Source: Lysinibacillus composti (GTDB taxonomy: Bacteria > Bacillota > Bacilli > Bacillales_A > Planococcaceae). From it: a stretch of DNA of 64,000 nt. Every line of letters begins with the position of its first letter. Positions within the stretch are counted from its first letter, which is position 1. Positions 22,139 through 32,416 of this stretch are shown here, piece by piece. The position numbers and the translations under genes are program-made. Below the pieces are notes generated by a model that saw nothing but the letters and a program-made list of their open reading frames with translations, was not told where the DNA came from and did not search any database. Location of the stretch: assembly GCF_016908465.1 (NCBI RefSeq), contig NZ_JAFBDY010000005.1:62001-126000 (forward strand), read 5' to 3'.

Positions 22139-22374
22139 TGTCTAGCTTCGGTGGCTAGGCTCTCGCGCACTTCACTTCTTCCGGCGAGGGCAAAAAGCGC
22201 CCTCTAGTCAGAAGCTCCGCAGTACAAGGATGTACAAGTGCCGCAAATGCCACAGGACGTGGCGTTTTTTGCGGCCAGTGCGTGAGGCTTACACGATGTG
22301 AGTCATGTCGACGATGCAACACGATGTTGCGTTCTCGACGACGTAAGCCTAGGCGAGCCACCTCCGCATTTCTT
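22139..22374. repeat. Inverted-repeat element, 236 bp (copy 1)
   Basis: Opens TGTCTAGCTTCGGTGGCTAGGCT and closes with the matching inverted end (AGCCTAGGCGAGCCACC then TCCGCATTTCTT). The GGTGGCT at 22150-22156 pairs with AGCCACC at 22356-22362. The interior has several hairpins, including GAGGGC..GCCCTC. It shares CTCCGCAGTAC, GTACAAGTGCCG and both ends with the element at 24477-24644. Reverse complemented, its outer ends match the repeat at 2382-2790. A further degenerate TGTCTAG piece lies at 22074-22138. No coding function is apparent; it is MITE-like in form. Confidence 0.75.
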
Positions 22375-22495
22375 ATATAGTATCATTTTTTTAAAATATA
22401 TTGCATCTCATCCTACTTTTTTCTATATATAACCGTTAAAAATTCTAAACATGTGATATAATTGGAATAGTATGTTAAGAAAGGTGTGACGAACC

Positions 22496-23371
22496 TTGGT
22501 ACGTAGTATGACGGGTTTTGGCAGGGGTGTCACAACTACGAATGACTATCAACTAACGGTTGAAGTTCGTTCTGTGAACCATCGATTTTTAGAAATACAT
22601 ACGAAGTTTCCAAAAGAGTGGCTTGAAGCTGAAATACACGCAAAAAAAATATTGTCCAAATTGTTTAAAAGAGGCAAATTAGACGTTGTCGTGAATCTAA
22701 AATCGATGGGGCAAGAGGTAGAAAGTTTTAAAGTCAATTGGCCTCTAATAGAAGCTTATAAAGAAGCGAGAAATGAGCTATGTAAAGCAGTACCAATTGA
22801 TGAAAAATGGACGATGCATGAAGTGTTTTTATTAGATCAAGCACTCATTCATGAAAAGCAAGAATTATCTCCTGAAGAATTATTAAATGCTGTAGATCAG
22901 GCAGTTAGAGAGGCAGCAAAACATTTAGGAGAAATGCGTGAGCGTGAAGGGCAAGAGTTGAAAAATGTATTCTTACAATTTAACTCGGAGCTAAAAACAC
23001 AAATACAGCTTATTCGTGAATTTTCATCAGAATCCGTTCAAAAACATCGAGAGAAATTAATTGAGCGACTTTCTGAAATAACAAATTCACCTGATATAGA
23101 TGACCGTATTCTAACCGAAGTAGCCATTTTTGCTGAAAGAATTGATATTTCAGAGGAACTTGACAGATTAGTTAGTCATTTTAGACAATTAGAAGAAACA
23201 TTAGAAGAAACTAATTCAATTGGGCGAAAGCTCGATTTTTTAATGCAAGAGATGTTACGTGAAATTAATACCATTGGATCGAAAAATCAGTCTACTAGAG
23301 CATCTGTTGCCGTTGTTCAAGCAAAAACAGTATTAGAAAAAATGCGTGAACAAGTACAAAATATTGAGTAA
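22496..23371 (+). CDS. YicC/YloC family endoribonuclease-type protein
   Basis: A conserved protein of 291 aa with N-terminal MVRSMTGFGRG and a C-terminal DUF1732 region (ELDRLVSHFRQLEETL.., GRKLDFLMQEMLREINTIGSK). Escherichia coli YicC has been reported as an endoribonuclease, so RNA degradation is the likely role here by family. It starts at a TTG, chosen because AAAGGTGTG precedes it and the family start is M(I/V)xSMTG. A TATAAT-like box lies at 22457-22462. It heads the group with gmk and rpoZ. Confidence 0.88.
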   Translation: MVRSMTGFGRGVTTTNDYQLTVEVRSVNHRFLEIHTKFPKEWLEAEIHAKKILSKLFKRGKLDVVVNLKSMGQEVESFKVNWPLIEAYKEARNELCKAVPIDEKWTMHEVFLLDQALIHEKQELSPEELLNAVDQAVREAAKHLGEMREREGQELKNVFLQFNSELKTQIQLIREFSSESVQKHREKLIERLSEITNSPDIDDRILTEVAIFAERIDISEELDRLVSHFRQLEETLEETNSIGRKLDFLMQEMLREINTIGSKNQSTRASVAVVQAKTVLEKMREQVQNIE

Positions 23372-23442
23372 AATATCATTACTAAAAAAATGAAAATTTT
23401 TTGATGAATAGATCTAAATGTTGTGTTAATCTACATTTTTAG

Positions 23443-24096
<654 letters not shown>

Positions 24097-24100
24097 ATCC

Positions 24101-24325
24101 ATGTTATACCCATCAATCGATGCATTAAAGGAAAAAATTGATTCAAAATATTCTTTAGTAAGTCTTGCTTCAAAACGTGCTCGTCAAATGCAAGAAGAAG
24201 GTAATGAAAAATTATCTCGTTATGTTTCATACAAACCAGTAGGGAAAGCATTAGAAGAAGTAGCTTCTGGTGCACTTACGAAAGAAAAACAAGATGAGTC
24301 TACAGTTTATGAGGACGAAATCTAA
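24101..24325 (+). CDS. rpoZ: RNA polymerase omega subunit
   Basis: A small assembly subunit of RNA polymerase, 74 aa. The family core MLYPSIDALKEKI..YSLVSLASKRARQMQ and KPVGKALEEVA is complete. The ATG follows AGAGGAG and lies four bases after gmk, so the two are co-transcribed. A short hairpin AGCTCCC / GGGAGCT follows at 24404-24432 without a good T-run. Confidence 0.95.
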   Translation: MLYPSIDALKEKIDSKYSLVSLASKRARQMQEEGNEKLSRYVSYKPVGKALEEVASGALTKEKQDESTVYEDEI

Positions 24326-24476
24326 TTAGGTTGACTTGCTCCACCATTTTTGTTGCTTGACGTAATAAGTTAAGTAGTAATGAATGAAAATATTGAACAA
24401 AGTAGCTCCCGGAGAATTTTTCTTTGGGAGCTTATCATTTGAATTAAAGAAAGTGGAATTTTTGGAATTTGAACAG

Positions 24477-24644
24477 TGTCTAGTTGTGGTGGCTAGGCTC
24501 TCGCGTGGCTTCGACTCCTCCTTCGAATCAAAAGAACCTTTATTGAGGAGTCTCCGCAGTACACGGACGTACAAGTGCCGACAATGCACGCGCGTATTGC
24601 GTTGTCGACGACGCGAGCCTGAACGAGCCACCTCCACTTTTCTT
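24477..24644. repeat. Inverted-repeat element, 168 bp (copy 2)
   Basis: Opens TGTCTAGTTGTGGTGGCT and closes AGCCACCTCCACTTTTCTT. GGTGGCT at 24488-24494 pairs with AGCCACC at 24626-24632. It has the same orientation and shares an internal core with the element at 22139-22374. The two flank the yicC-gmk-rpoZ block. The gap 24326-24663 otherwise holds only the weak hairpin after rpoZ. Confidence 0.75.
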
Positions 24645-24663
24645 AGAAAGGGTGAAAGTAAGG

Positions 24664-25221
24664 ATGCATAACAAAAAGATATTACTTTGTGTTTCGGGTG
24701 GTATTGCTGTATATAAAGCTGTCGCGCTCGTCAGTAAGCTAAGTCAGGCAGGTGCGAATGTAAAAGTCATCATGACTCAGTCAGCTCAAAAATTTGTAAC
24801 ACCTTTAAGCTTTCAAGTGATGTCCAAAAATGATGTTTATATCGATACGTTTGACGAAAAAGATTCAAGCGTGATTGCACATATTAATTTAGCAGATTGG
24901 GCCGATTTAGTGATTGTCGCACCGGCAACAGCAAATGTTTTAGGGAAATTAGCAAATGGTATTGCTGATGACATGGTAACGACCACTTTACTCGCTACAA
25001 CAAGTCAAGTTTGGTTAGCACCAGCCATGAATGTACATATGTATGATCACCCTGCCGTTAAGCGCAATATTGCTCAATTAGCAGAGGATGGCTATCGTTT
25101 TATCGAACCATCTGAAGGGTTTTTAGCATGTGGCTATGTTGGAAAAGGCCGATTAGAAGAGCCAGAAAAAATCACCGAACTTGTGAAAGAGTTTTTTGAA
25201 AGTGAAGAGTATAAGCAATGA
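24664..25221 (+). CDS. coaC: Phosphopantothenoylcysteine decarboxylase, stand-alone CoaC
   Basis: A flavoprotein that decarboxylates phosphopantothenoylcysteine on the way to coenzyme A. The 185 aa from the ATG at 24664 cover only the CoaC half: H73 (AHINLADWA), PAMNVHMY (120-127) and the flap cysteine C156 (LACGYVGKGRL). In B. subtilis the same locus encodes the roughly 400 aa CoaBC fusion. Here the frame stops right after the decarboxylase domain and priA begins four bases earlier, leaving no CoaB remnant. A separate coaB must exist elsewhere. An in-frame GTG at 24652 sits too close to its ribosome site. Confidence 0.9.
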   Translation: MHNKKILLCVSGGIAVYKAVALVSKLSQAGANVKVIMTQSAQKFVTPLSFQVMSKNDVYIDTFDEKDSSVIAHINLADWADLVIVAPATANVLGKLANGIADDMVTTTLLATTSQVWLAPAMNVHMYDHPAVKRNIAQLAEDGYRFIEPSEGFLACGYVGKGRLEEPEKITELVKEFFESEEYKQ

Positions 25222-27635
25222 CGTTTCGTATTGCTGAAGTAATTGTAGATGTCGCGGCGTATCCTGTCGATCGGCCATTTGACTATCTCGTTCCTGAACA
25301 AATGCAATCGTTAATTGAATGTGGAAGTCGTGTGAAAGTGCCTTTTGGACCGCGAAATGTACTAGGTTTTGTCGTTGGATTAAAGGAAGACACGGATGTT
25401 CCAATTGATAAAATAAAAGAAGTCACTAAGCTCATAGATATTGAACCGGTGTTAACAACTGAAATGCTACAATTGGCCAAATGGTTAAAAAATAAAACAA
25501 TTTGCTTTGAGATTGATGCATTACAAGTAATGTTACCTTCTGCTTTGCGTGCGAAATACGAAAAAATGGTTACATTGCAAACCGATATTGAAAACTTGCC
25601 AATTGACTTACAAGAGCATTTTAAAAAAAGTGGGAGAGTAAATTATAAAGTTTTTGAAAAACTTCATCTCCTGCAGACTTTAAAGATGGCAATTTCTCAT
25701 AAACTCCTTGCGGTAGAATATGTAGTCAAACAACAAGGGAATGTAAAAGAAATTCGTAAAGTAAAAATTGCAGATGATGCGAATCAATTAAATGAAATCT
25801 CTGCTCAAATTTCTAACCGTGCAAAAAAACAAAAGTTGCTTGTTGAATGGCTAATACAACATGTCGGCAAAGTGATGGACCCTGAAACCATTTTGACTGA
25901 AACAAATTCATCGATGGCTGTGTTACAAGCAGTAATTGATTTAGGTGCAGCAAAATTTGTCCACCAAGAAGTGTATCGTGATCCATTCACAAAAGAAGTT
26001 AAGAAAACAACGTCCTTACATTTAACCGATGAACAAACCGTCGCACTTGAAAAAATAACAAGTTCAATGGAAAATAAGCAGCCGGAAACCTTTTTACTCC
26101 ATGGAGTGACGGGAAGTGGAAAAACTGAGGTTTATTTACAAGCCATACAGCAATGTTTGAATGATGACAAAGAAGCGATTGTCCTTGTTCCTGAAATATC
26201 ACTTACACCTCAAATGACAGAACGATTTCGCTCTAGATTCGGTGAACTAGTGGCAGTCATGCATAGTGGTTTATCGGTCGGTGAAAAGTATGATGAATGG
26301 AGAAAAGTACATGAAGGGAAAGTAAAAGTTGTAGTGGGTGCGCGTTCCGCCATTTTTGCTCCCTTTGATAATGTGGGATTAATCATACTTGATGAAGAAC
26401 ACGAATCGACATATAAGCAGGAAGATTCTCCGAGATACCATGCAAGAGACGTAGCAATTTGGCGAAGTGAATACCATAACTGTCCGGTCCTATTAGGAAG
26501 TGCAACTCCATCGCTTGAATCTTATGCCCGTGCTCAGAAAAATGTCTATACTTTATTAACCCTAAAGCAACGCGCTTTAAAACAATCATTACCCACTGTG
26601 GAAATTGTTGATATGCGTGAAGAACTGAAAAGTGGAAACCGTTCCATGTTTTCTGAAAAACTAGTTGAATCGATTCGAATTAGACTAGATAAAAAAGAAC
26701 AAATTGTCCTATTTTTAAATCGACGAGGATATTCTTCATTTGTATTATGTCGCGATTGTGGTACGGTTGTTCAATGTGAAAATTGTGATATATCCCTTAC
26801 ATATCATCGTTCGAATGAAAAATTAAAGTGTCATTATTGCGGATATGAACAACATGTGCCAAGGGAGTGTCCGCAATGTCAAAGCGATCATATACGTTTT
26901 TTTGGCACAGGGACACAAAAAGTGGAAGAAGAAATTCTAAAGCTATTTCCTGAGGCAAGAGTCTTGCGAATGGATGTGGATACGACTAGACAAAAGGGAG
27001 CTCATGAAAAATTACTTGAATCCTTTGGGGAAGGTCATGCTGATATTTTACTAGGGACTCAAATGATTGCGAAAGGTTTAGATTTTCCAAACATCACACT
27101 TGTTGGGGTACTTAGTGCAGACACTTCATTGCATTTACCAGATTATCGTGCTGCTGAAAAGACGTTCCAATTATTAACGCAAGTAGGTGGAAGAGCAGGG
27201 CGTAGTGCTTTACCAGGCGAAGTAGTTATTCAATCTTACACACCAGAGCATTATGCAATCGAATTATCAAAAGAGCAACACTATGAACCATTCTATCAAC
27301 TTGAAATGACAATGCGCCATCAAGCAGGGTACCCACCTTATTATTATTTAGCATTAATTCAAGTATCTCACGAAGATTTAATGATGGCGGCTGAATACGC
27401 ACAAAAGTCTGTAGATTATTTACGGTCAAATCTATCATTTAATGTGTCTATTATTGGTCCAACCGTTGCTGGAATCAGTCGCCTCCAAAATAGATATCGT
27501 TATCAATGTTTGATAAAATACAAAATAGAACCAAAATTGATCCCGACGTTAATGCAATTAATCAAGCTTTACCGTTCCGATTGGATTAAAAAAGGCATTA
27601 TATTAACAATAGACTTAGACCCTTCAACAATCTAG
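25218..27635 (+). CDS. priA: Primosomal protein N', replication restart helicase PriA
   Basis: Reloads the replisome at stalled forks. The 805 aa contain an N-terminal DNA-binding region, the Walker A motif GVTGSGKT (296-303), the DEEH box (392-395), GSATPSLES, and a zinc module with eight cysteines (C511, C514, C520, C523, C538, C541, C551, C554). C-terminal helicase motifs end with LTQVGGRAGRS. The start overlaps the coaC stop as ATGA. Confidence 0.97.
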   Translation: MTFRIAEVIVDVAAYPVDRPFDYLVPEQMQSLIECGSRVKVPFGPRNVLGFVVGLKEDTDVPIDKIKEVTKLIDIEPVLTTEMLQLAKWLKNKTICFEIDALQVMLPSALRAKYEKMVTLQTDIENLPIDLQEHFKKSGRVNYKVFEKLHLLQTLKMAISHKLLAVEYVVKQQGNVKEIRKVKIADDANQLNEISAQISNRAKKQKLLVEWLIQHVGKVMDPETILTETNSSMAVLQAVIDLGAAKFVHQEVYRDPFTKEVKKTTSLHLTDEQTVALEKITSSMENKQPETFLLHGVTGSGKTEVYLQAIQQCLNDDKEAIVLVPEISLTPQMTERFRSRFGELVAVMHSGLSVGEKYDEWRKVHEGKVKVVVGARSAIFAPFDNVGLIILDEEHESTYKQEDSPRYHARDVAIWRSEYHNCPVLLGSATPSLESYARAQKNVYTLLTLKQRALKQSLPTVEIVDMREELKSGNRSMFSEKLVESIRIRLDKKEQIVLFLNRRGYSSFVLCRDCGTVVQCENCDISLTYHRSNEKLKCHYCGYEQHVPRECPQCQSDHIRFFGTGTQKVEEEILKLFPEARVLRMDVDTTRQKGAHEKLLESFGEGHADILLGTQMIAKGLDFPNITLVGVLSADTSLHLPDYRAAEKTFQLLTQVGGRAGRSALPGEVVIQSYTPEHYAIELSKEQHYEPFYQLEMTMRHQAGYPPYYYLALIQVSHEDLMMAAEYAQKSVDYLRSNLSFNVSIIGPTVAGISRLQNRYRYQCLIKYKIEPKLIPTLMQLIKLYRSDWIKKGIILTIDLDPSTI

Positions 27636-27676
27636 GGACGAGCGCCTAAGGTAGATATATAGAAAGAGGTTAAACA

Positions 27677-28168
27677 ATGGCAATAAAAGAAGTTGTAAAG
27701 CACCCTGCAGCGGTGTTAACACAAAAATGTGAAGAAGTAACCGAAATTAATGAAGACATCATTCAATTATTAGATGATTTATATGACACAATGGTTGAGC
27801 ATGATGGGGTTGGGATTGCAGCTCCTCAAATTGGTGTACCATTACGAGTGGCAATAGTTGAACTAGGTGAAGAACGAGATGTTCTAGAAATGATCAACCC
27901 CACTGTTTTAATAGTAGACGGTAAGGAAGTAGATATCGAAGGATGTTTAAGTTTCCCAGGTCTATTCGGTGAAGTGGAGCGACCAACATACGTGAAAATT
28001 GAAGCTTGTGATCGTGAAGGAAGAGTTTATGAATTAGAAGCGGGCAACTTTGATGCTCGTGCCATTTTACATGAAATTGATCATTTAGATGGTGTTTTAT
28101 TTGACTCGAAAATTATCCGAGTAGTAACCGAAGAAGAATTAGCAGAGATGTACGGCGAGGAGGAATAA
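27677..28168 (+). CDS. def: Peptide deformylase
   Basis: Removes the formyl group from nascent N-formylmethionine. All three motifs are intact in 163 aa: GVGIAAPQ (44-51), EGCLS with C90 as metal ligand, and HEIDH with H132, E133 and H136. This is the type 1 length. It is followed after two bases by fmt, the enzyme that adds the formyl group, a standard pairing. Confidence 0.97.
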   Translation: MAIKEVVKHPAAVLTQKCEEVTEINEDIIQLLDDLYDTMVEHDGVGIAAPQIGVPLRVAIVELGEERDVLEMINPTVLIVDGKEVDIEGCLSFPGLFGEVERPTYVKIEACDREGRVYELEAGNFDARAILHEIDHLDGVLFDSKIIRVVTEEELAEMYGEEE

Positions 28169-28170
28169 CG

Positions 28171-29112
28171 ATGACGCGTATTGTTTTTATGGGAACACCA
28201 CATTTTTCTGTTCCGATTTTGCGTATGTTACACGAAGAAGGATATGACATTTTAGCTGTGGTCACTCAACCAGACCGACCAGTGGGACGAAAAAAAGTCA
28301 TGACACCTCCTCCTGTTAAAGAAGAAGCTGTGCGCTTAGGATTACCTGTTATTCAACCAGAGAAGCTACGTAATTCAACTGAATTAGATGAAATTATTGA
28401 ATTGGGCGCGGATTTAATTGTGACAGCTGCCTTTGGTCAAATACTTCCAAAAGTATTATTAGACGCACCACGTTTAGGATGTATCAATGTTCACGCCTCA
28501 CTTTTACCAAAATATCGCGGTGGTGCACCAATTCATCAATCCATTTTGGATGGTGAATCGAAAACTGGTGTAACCATTATGTATATGGAGGAAAAATTAG
28601 ACGCGGGCGATATTATTTCACAACAAGAAGTTGAAATCGAAGAAACAGACCATACTGGTAGTATGTTCGAAAAATTAAGTATCATTGGTAGAGATTTATT
28701 AAAAGCGACAGTACCATCTATTATTGCTGGTACAAATGAGCGTACGAAACAAGAGGAAGAACAAGCAACTTTTGCACATAATATATCACGAGAGCAAGAA
28801 CGGATGAATTGGTCAGACGATGCAAGAAAGCTTTACAATCAAGTGCGCGGTCTTCATCCATGGCCAGTTGCCTACACAACTCTCAACGGTGAAAACGTAA
28901 AAATCTGGTGGGCACAAGTTGGACAAACTACGACAGAACAGAAGCCTGGAACTGTTGTGGAAATCGGTAAAGATCGATTTGAAATTGCAACAGGAGACGG
29001 GAAGACATTAGCCATTCTTGACCTTCAACCATCAGGAAAAAAACGTATGACAGCCGAGGATTACCTGCGAGGTACAGGTTCAAAATTACAGATTGGGGAC
29101 CTCTTTGAATGA
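28171..29112 (+). CDS. fmt: Methionyl-tRNA formyltransferase
   Basis: Formylates initiator Met-tRNA using 10-formyl-THF. The 313 aa show the catalytic N106, H108 and D144 ([17 protein letters not shown] and LDAGDI) and a C-terminal OB-like domain. It is coupled to def upstream and overlaps rsmB by four bases downstream. Confidence 0.97.
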   Translation: MTRIVFMGTPHFSVPILRMLHEEGYDILAVVTQPDRPVGRKKVMTPPPVKEEAVRLGLPVIQPEKLRNSTELDEIIELGADLIVTAAFGQILPKVLLDAPRLGCINVHASLLPKYRGGAPIHQSILDGESKTGVTIMYMEEKLDAGDIISQQEVEIEETDHTGSMFEKLSIIGRDLLKATVPSIIAGTNERTKQEEEQATFAHNISREQERMNWSDDARKLYNQVRGLHPWPVAYTTLNGENVKIWWAQVGQTTTEQKPGTVVEIGKDRFEIATGDGKTLAILDLQPSGKKRMTAEDYLRGTGSKLQIGDLFE

Positions 29113-30464
29113 CAAAAAAGAAAGTGCAAATATGGAATGGTAACGTTCGAGACGCAGCATTATCCATTTTACTTGCAGTTGATAAAAACCAAGCGTATAG
29201 TAACCTACTTCTGCATCAAACAATTGAGAAGTACAAAATTGATCCAAAAGATCGCGCATTATTAACAGAAATTACGTATGGTACGTTGCAGCATAAATTC
29301 ACATTGGATTATTTTTTAGAACCTTTTATCAGAGGGAAAGTGGACCTCTGGGTAAGATGGCTTTTACGTCTATCTTTATACCAGATGGAATACTTATCAA
29401 GAATACCTGCCCATGCAGCGGTGAATGAAGCGGTTGAAATTGCAAAACGTCGTGGACATCAAGGGATTGCTTCGATGGTAAACGGTGTGTTGCGATCTAT
29501 TTTAAGAAAAGGTGTTCGTTCAGTTGATGAAATCAAAGACCCAATTGAGCGTTTATCCATTGAAACAAGTCATCCACAATGGCTCGTTGCACGCTGGGTA
29601 GAGTTTTATGGGTTTGACCATACAAGTGAGATGTTGCGCGAAAATAATGTGCCACCCGTTCAAACGGTGCGTGTCAATACAACGAAAACAACTGTTGACG
29701 AAGTATTAGCTCTGCTTGAAGAAGATGGTGTTAAGGCTGAGCAAAGCGACATAATTCCAGAATGTATTTATTTAACGAATGGGCAAGCATCTAGAACAGA
29801 AGCATTTAAAAAGGGTTTTATTACAATTCAAGATGAAAGCTCCATGTTACCTGCTAATGTGTTAAATCCACAACCAGGCTGGCGTGTTCTAGATATGTGC
29901 GCGGCACCAGGTGGAAAAACAACACATATGGCAGAAAAAATGAATAATAATGGGTCCATTTTAGCAACAGATCTTCATCCACATAAATTAGATTTAATTG
30001 ATGAAAATGTGGAGCGTCTAGGTCTTGAAATCATTCAAACAGCACCAATTGACGGACGAAAAGCCGCATCTTTTTTACAGGAAGAATCTTTTGATGCCGT
30101 ACTTGTGGATGCACCGTGTTCAGGGTTAGGCGTTATGCGTCGTAAACCAGATATAAAATACACAAAACGAGAAGAAGATTTAGAAAGTCTTCATTCAATA
30201 CAACTAGAACTACTGGAAAATGCAGTGAAAGTATTAAAACCAGGTGGTCGTCTCGTATATAGTACATGTACGGTTGATAAAGTGGAAAATGAAGGAACAG
30301 TTAATGATTTTTTAACAACCCATCCAGAAATGGAACTTGTTCCAATTGAACATTTACCAACACAGTTAATTGAAAAACAACAAAATGGAATGTTACAAGT
30401 TTTTCCCCAAGACTTTGGAAGTGATGGCTTCTTTGTAGCGGCATTTTGCAAAAAAAGCGTCTAA
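29109..30464 (+). CDS. rsmB: 16S rRNA m5C967 methyltransferase RsmB
   Basis: A 451 aa protein with an N-terminal NusB-like RNA-binding domain and a C-terminal SAM methyltransferase domain. Visible motifs are [13 protein letters not shown] (SAM binding), DAPCSGLG and YSTCT, the last two carrying the paired cysteines of m5C enzymes. The start overlaps the fmt stop. The order def-fmt-rsmB is conserved in Bacillales. Confidence 0.95.
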   Translation: MTKKKVQIWNGNVRDAALSILLAVDKNQAYSNLLLHQTIEKYKIDPKDRALLTEITYGTLQHKFTLDYFLEPFIRGKVDLWVRWLLRLSLYQMEYLSRIPAHAAVNEAVEIAKRRGHQGIASMVNGVLRSILRKGVRSVDEIKDPIERLSIETSHPQWLVARWVEFYGFDHTSEMLRENNVPPVQTVRVNTTKTTVDEVLALLEEDGVKAEQSDIIPECIYLTNGQASRTEAFKKGFITIQDESSMLPANVLNPQPGWRVLDMCAAPGGKTTHMAEKMNNNGSILATDLHPHKLDLIDENVERLGLEIIQTAPIDGRKAASFLQEESFDAVLVDAPCSGLGVMRRKPDIKYTKREEDLESLHSIQLELLENAVKVLKPGGRLVYSTCTVDKVENEGTVNDFLTTHPEMELVPIEHLPTQLIEKQQNGMLQVFPQDFGSDGFFVAAFCKKSV

Positions 30465-30522
30465 CCTCTCCTAAGAGAGACCTCGCTTAAATAGACATCG
30501 AAAAAGGAGAATCCAACCAATC

Positions 30523-31659
30523 ATGGAGGATAAAAAATTAGAACGTATATTAGATTTAGTTGAACATGTAGAAGAAAAAGAACCCCGTCGTCAGAAGAAG
30601 GAAAAGCCAAATTTAAAAGAATCCATTTATTCATTACGATTAGATGAATTACAAGAGTGGTTAAAAGAAAATGGTGAAAAACCTTTCCGTGCGGCGCAAA
30701 TCTTTGAATGGTTATATGAAAAACGAGTAAAAACATTTGAAGAAATGTCAAACCTTTCAAAAGGATTACGTGAAAAATTAAATGAGAATTTTGCACTTAC
30801 AACTCTTTCAACAATTATTTCACAAGAGTCGAAAGATGGCACAATTAAATTCCTATTCCAATTACAAGATGGGTACTCAATTGAAACAGTTTTAATGCGT
30901 CATGATTACGGAAATTCTGTTTGTGTAACAACACAAGTTGGTTGCCGTATTGGATGTACTTTTTGTGCATCTACACTAGGGGGATTAAAACGCCACTTAC
31001 TTGCTGGTGAAATTGTTGAGCAAGTAGTAAAAGTACAACAAGCTTTAGATGAAGTAGACCAACGCGTATCCCATGTTGTAATCATGGGGATTGGTGAACC
31101 GTTCGATAACTATGATTCAATGATGAATTTCCTAAAAGTGATTAACCATGAAAAAGGTTTAAACATTGGGGCTCGTCATATCACAGTTTCAACTTCAGGG
31201 ATTATCCCAAAAATCTATCAATTTGCTGATGAGCAATTACAAATTAACTTTGCTTTATCATTACATGCACCAAACCAAGAATTACGTCAACAGTTAATGC
31301 CAATTGCAAAAGCTTATAAACTTGATAAATTAATGGAAGCCATTCGTTATTACACAGATAAAACAGGTCGTCGTGTAAGTTTTGAGTACGGATTATTTGG
31401 TGGAGAAAATGATTCTGTTGAACATGCAGAAGAACTATCGAAATTAATTAAAGGAATTAAATGTCATGTTAATTTAATTCCAGTTAACTATGTACCTGAG
31501 CGTAACTATGTACGTACACCACGTAATCAAATTTTTGCTTTTGAAAAAGTATTGAAAAAGAATGGAATTAATGTAACCATTCGACGCGAACACGGGTCAG
31601 ATATTGATGCGGCTTGTGGTCAATTACGAGCGAAAGAGAGAGCACAAGAAACGAGGTGA
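30523..31659 (+). CDS. rlmN: Dual-specificity rRNA/tRNA adenine C2 methyltransferase RlmN
   Basis: A radical SAM enzyme making m2A2503 in 23S rRNA and m2A37 in some tRNAs. In 378 aa the cluster ligands are C141, C145 and C148 (CRIGCTFC), and the C-terminal catalytic cysteine is C365 (AACGQLR). The GIGEP loop is present. The N-terminal 35 residues are unusually charged. The ATG at 30523 follows AAAAAGGAG. Confidence 0.95.
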   Translation: MEDKKLERILDLVEHVEEKEPRRQKKEKPNLKESIYSLRLDELQEWLKENGEKPFRAAQIFEWLYEKRVKTFEEMSNLSKGLREKLNENFALTTLSTIISQESKDGTIKFLFQLQDGYSIETVLMRHDYGNSVCVTTQVGCRIGCTFCASTLGGLKRHLLAGEIVEQVVKVQQALDEVDQRVSHVVIMGIGEPFDNYDSMMNFLKVINHEKGLNIGARHITVSTSGIIPKIYQFADEQLQINFALSLHAPNQELRQQLMPIAKAYKLDKLMEAIRYYTDKTGRRVSFEYGLFGGENDSVEHAEELSKLIKGIKCHVNLIPVNYVPERNYVRTPRNQIFAFEKVLKKNGINVTIRREHGSDIDAACGQLRAKERAQETR

Positions 31660-31664
31660 TCACT

Positions 31665-32414
31665 GTGAAGTATACAATTGAAAGTGATATCGGGAAAAAA
31701 CGTGCGGTAAATGAAGATCGGGTTGCCTTTATAGAGCGACCCGATCGTTATAAACTTGCCATTTTAGCAGATGGCATGGGTGGCCATAATGCAGGAGATG
31801 TTGCAAGTGAAATGGCCATTGAAGAAATGAAAAATCATTTTTTAAAAGCAGATCCTGAAAATTTTCATTCTTTGCGTGAAAAGAAAGATTGGATGTTTGA
31901 TGTCATCACCGACTTAAATGAAAAAATATATCAACATTCTCTAACAAACAAAAACTGTGAAGGAATGGGGACAACATTAATCGCTGTATTAATAGATGGC
32001 TTAAATTGTTTAATAAGCCATATCGGTGATAGTCGAGTTTACAATTTTACTACAGAGAAGATTGAGCTTGTTACGAGAGATCATTCATATGTCAATATAT
32101 TGATTGAAAATGGAGAAATAAGTGAAGAAGAAGCTGTTAATCATCCGCAGAAAAACTTCATTGTTAAGGCGATTGGGACAGAGCCAACAATCGAACCTGA
32201 TTTTTACGAATTAAATCTAAATGAAACTTCCTACTTACTCATTTGTTCCGACGGGTTAAGTAATAAATTGTCAACAGATGAAATGGCAGCAATCATAACA
32301 CTCCCAATGTCTATTTCAGATAAGGGGAAAAAGCTAATTCAATTAGCAAATGATAGCGGAGGAGAAGATAATATTTCGATCATTTTATTATCAACAAAAG
32401 ATAAGGAGGTGTAA
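31665..32414 (+). CDS. prpC: PP2C-type protein serine/threonine phosphatase (PrpC/Stp)
   Basis: Dephosphorylates substrates of the adjacent kinase. The 249 aa start at the GTG at 31665, seven bases after GAGGTGA. An upstream in-frame ATG lies inside rlmN. Metal-binding motifs are DGMGGH, GDSRVY, SDGL and EDNIS. It is paired with prkC two bases downstream, the standard phosphatase-kinase pair of Gram-positive bacteria. Confidence 0.95.
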   Translation: MKYTIESDIGKKRAVNEDRVAFIERPDRYKLAILADGMGGHNAGDVASEMAIEEMKNHFLKADPENFHSLREKKDWMFDVITDLNEKIYQHSLTNKNCEGMGTTLIAVLIDGLNCLISHIGDSRVYNFTTEKIELVTRDHSYVNILIENGEISEEEAVNHPQKNFIVKAIGTEPTIEPDFYELNLNETSYLLICSDGLSNKLSTDEMAAIITLPMSISDKGKKLIQLANDSGGEDNISIILLSTKDKEV

Positions 32415-32416
32415 CA

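Noticed and set aside
22155-22361. Minus-strand frame of 68 codons inside the inverted-repeat element
   Set aside because: It lies entirely in the repeat; its composition follows the hairpins, not codon use of neighbours. The 95-codon frame at 24384-24671 is rejected for the same reason.
24652-24663. GTG start for coaC, four codons longer
   Set aside because: Its ribosome site would touch the start codon. The ATG at 24664 has better spacing and matches the family start.
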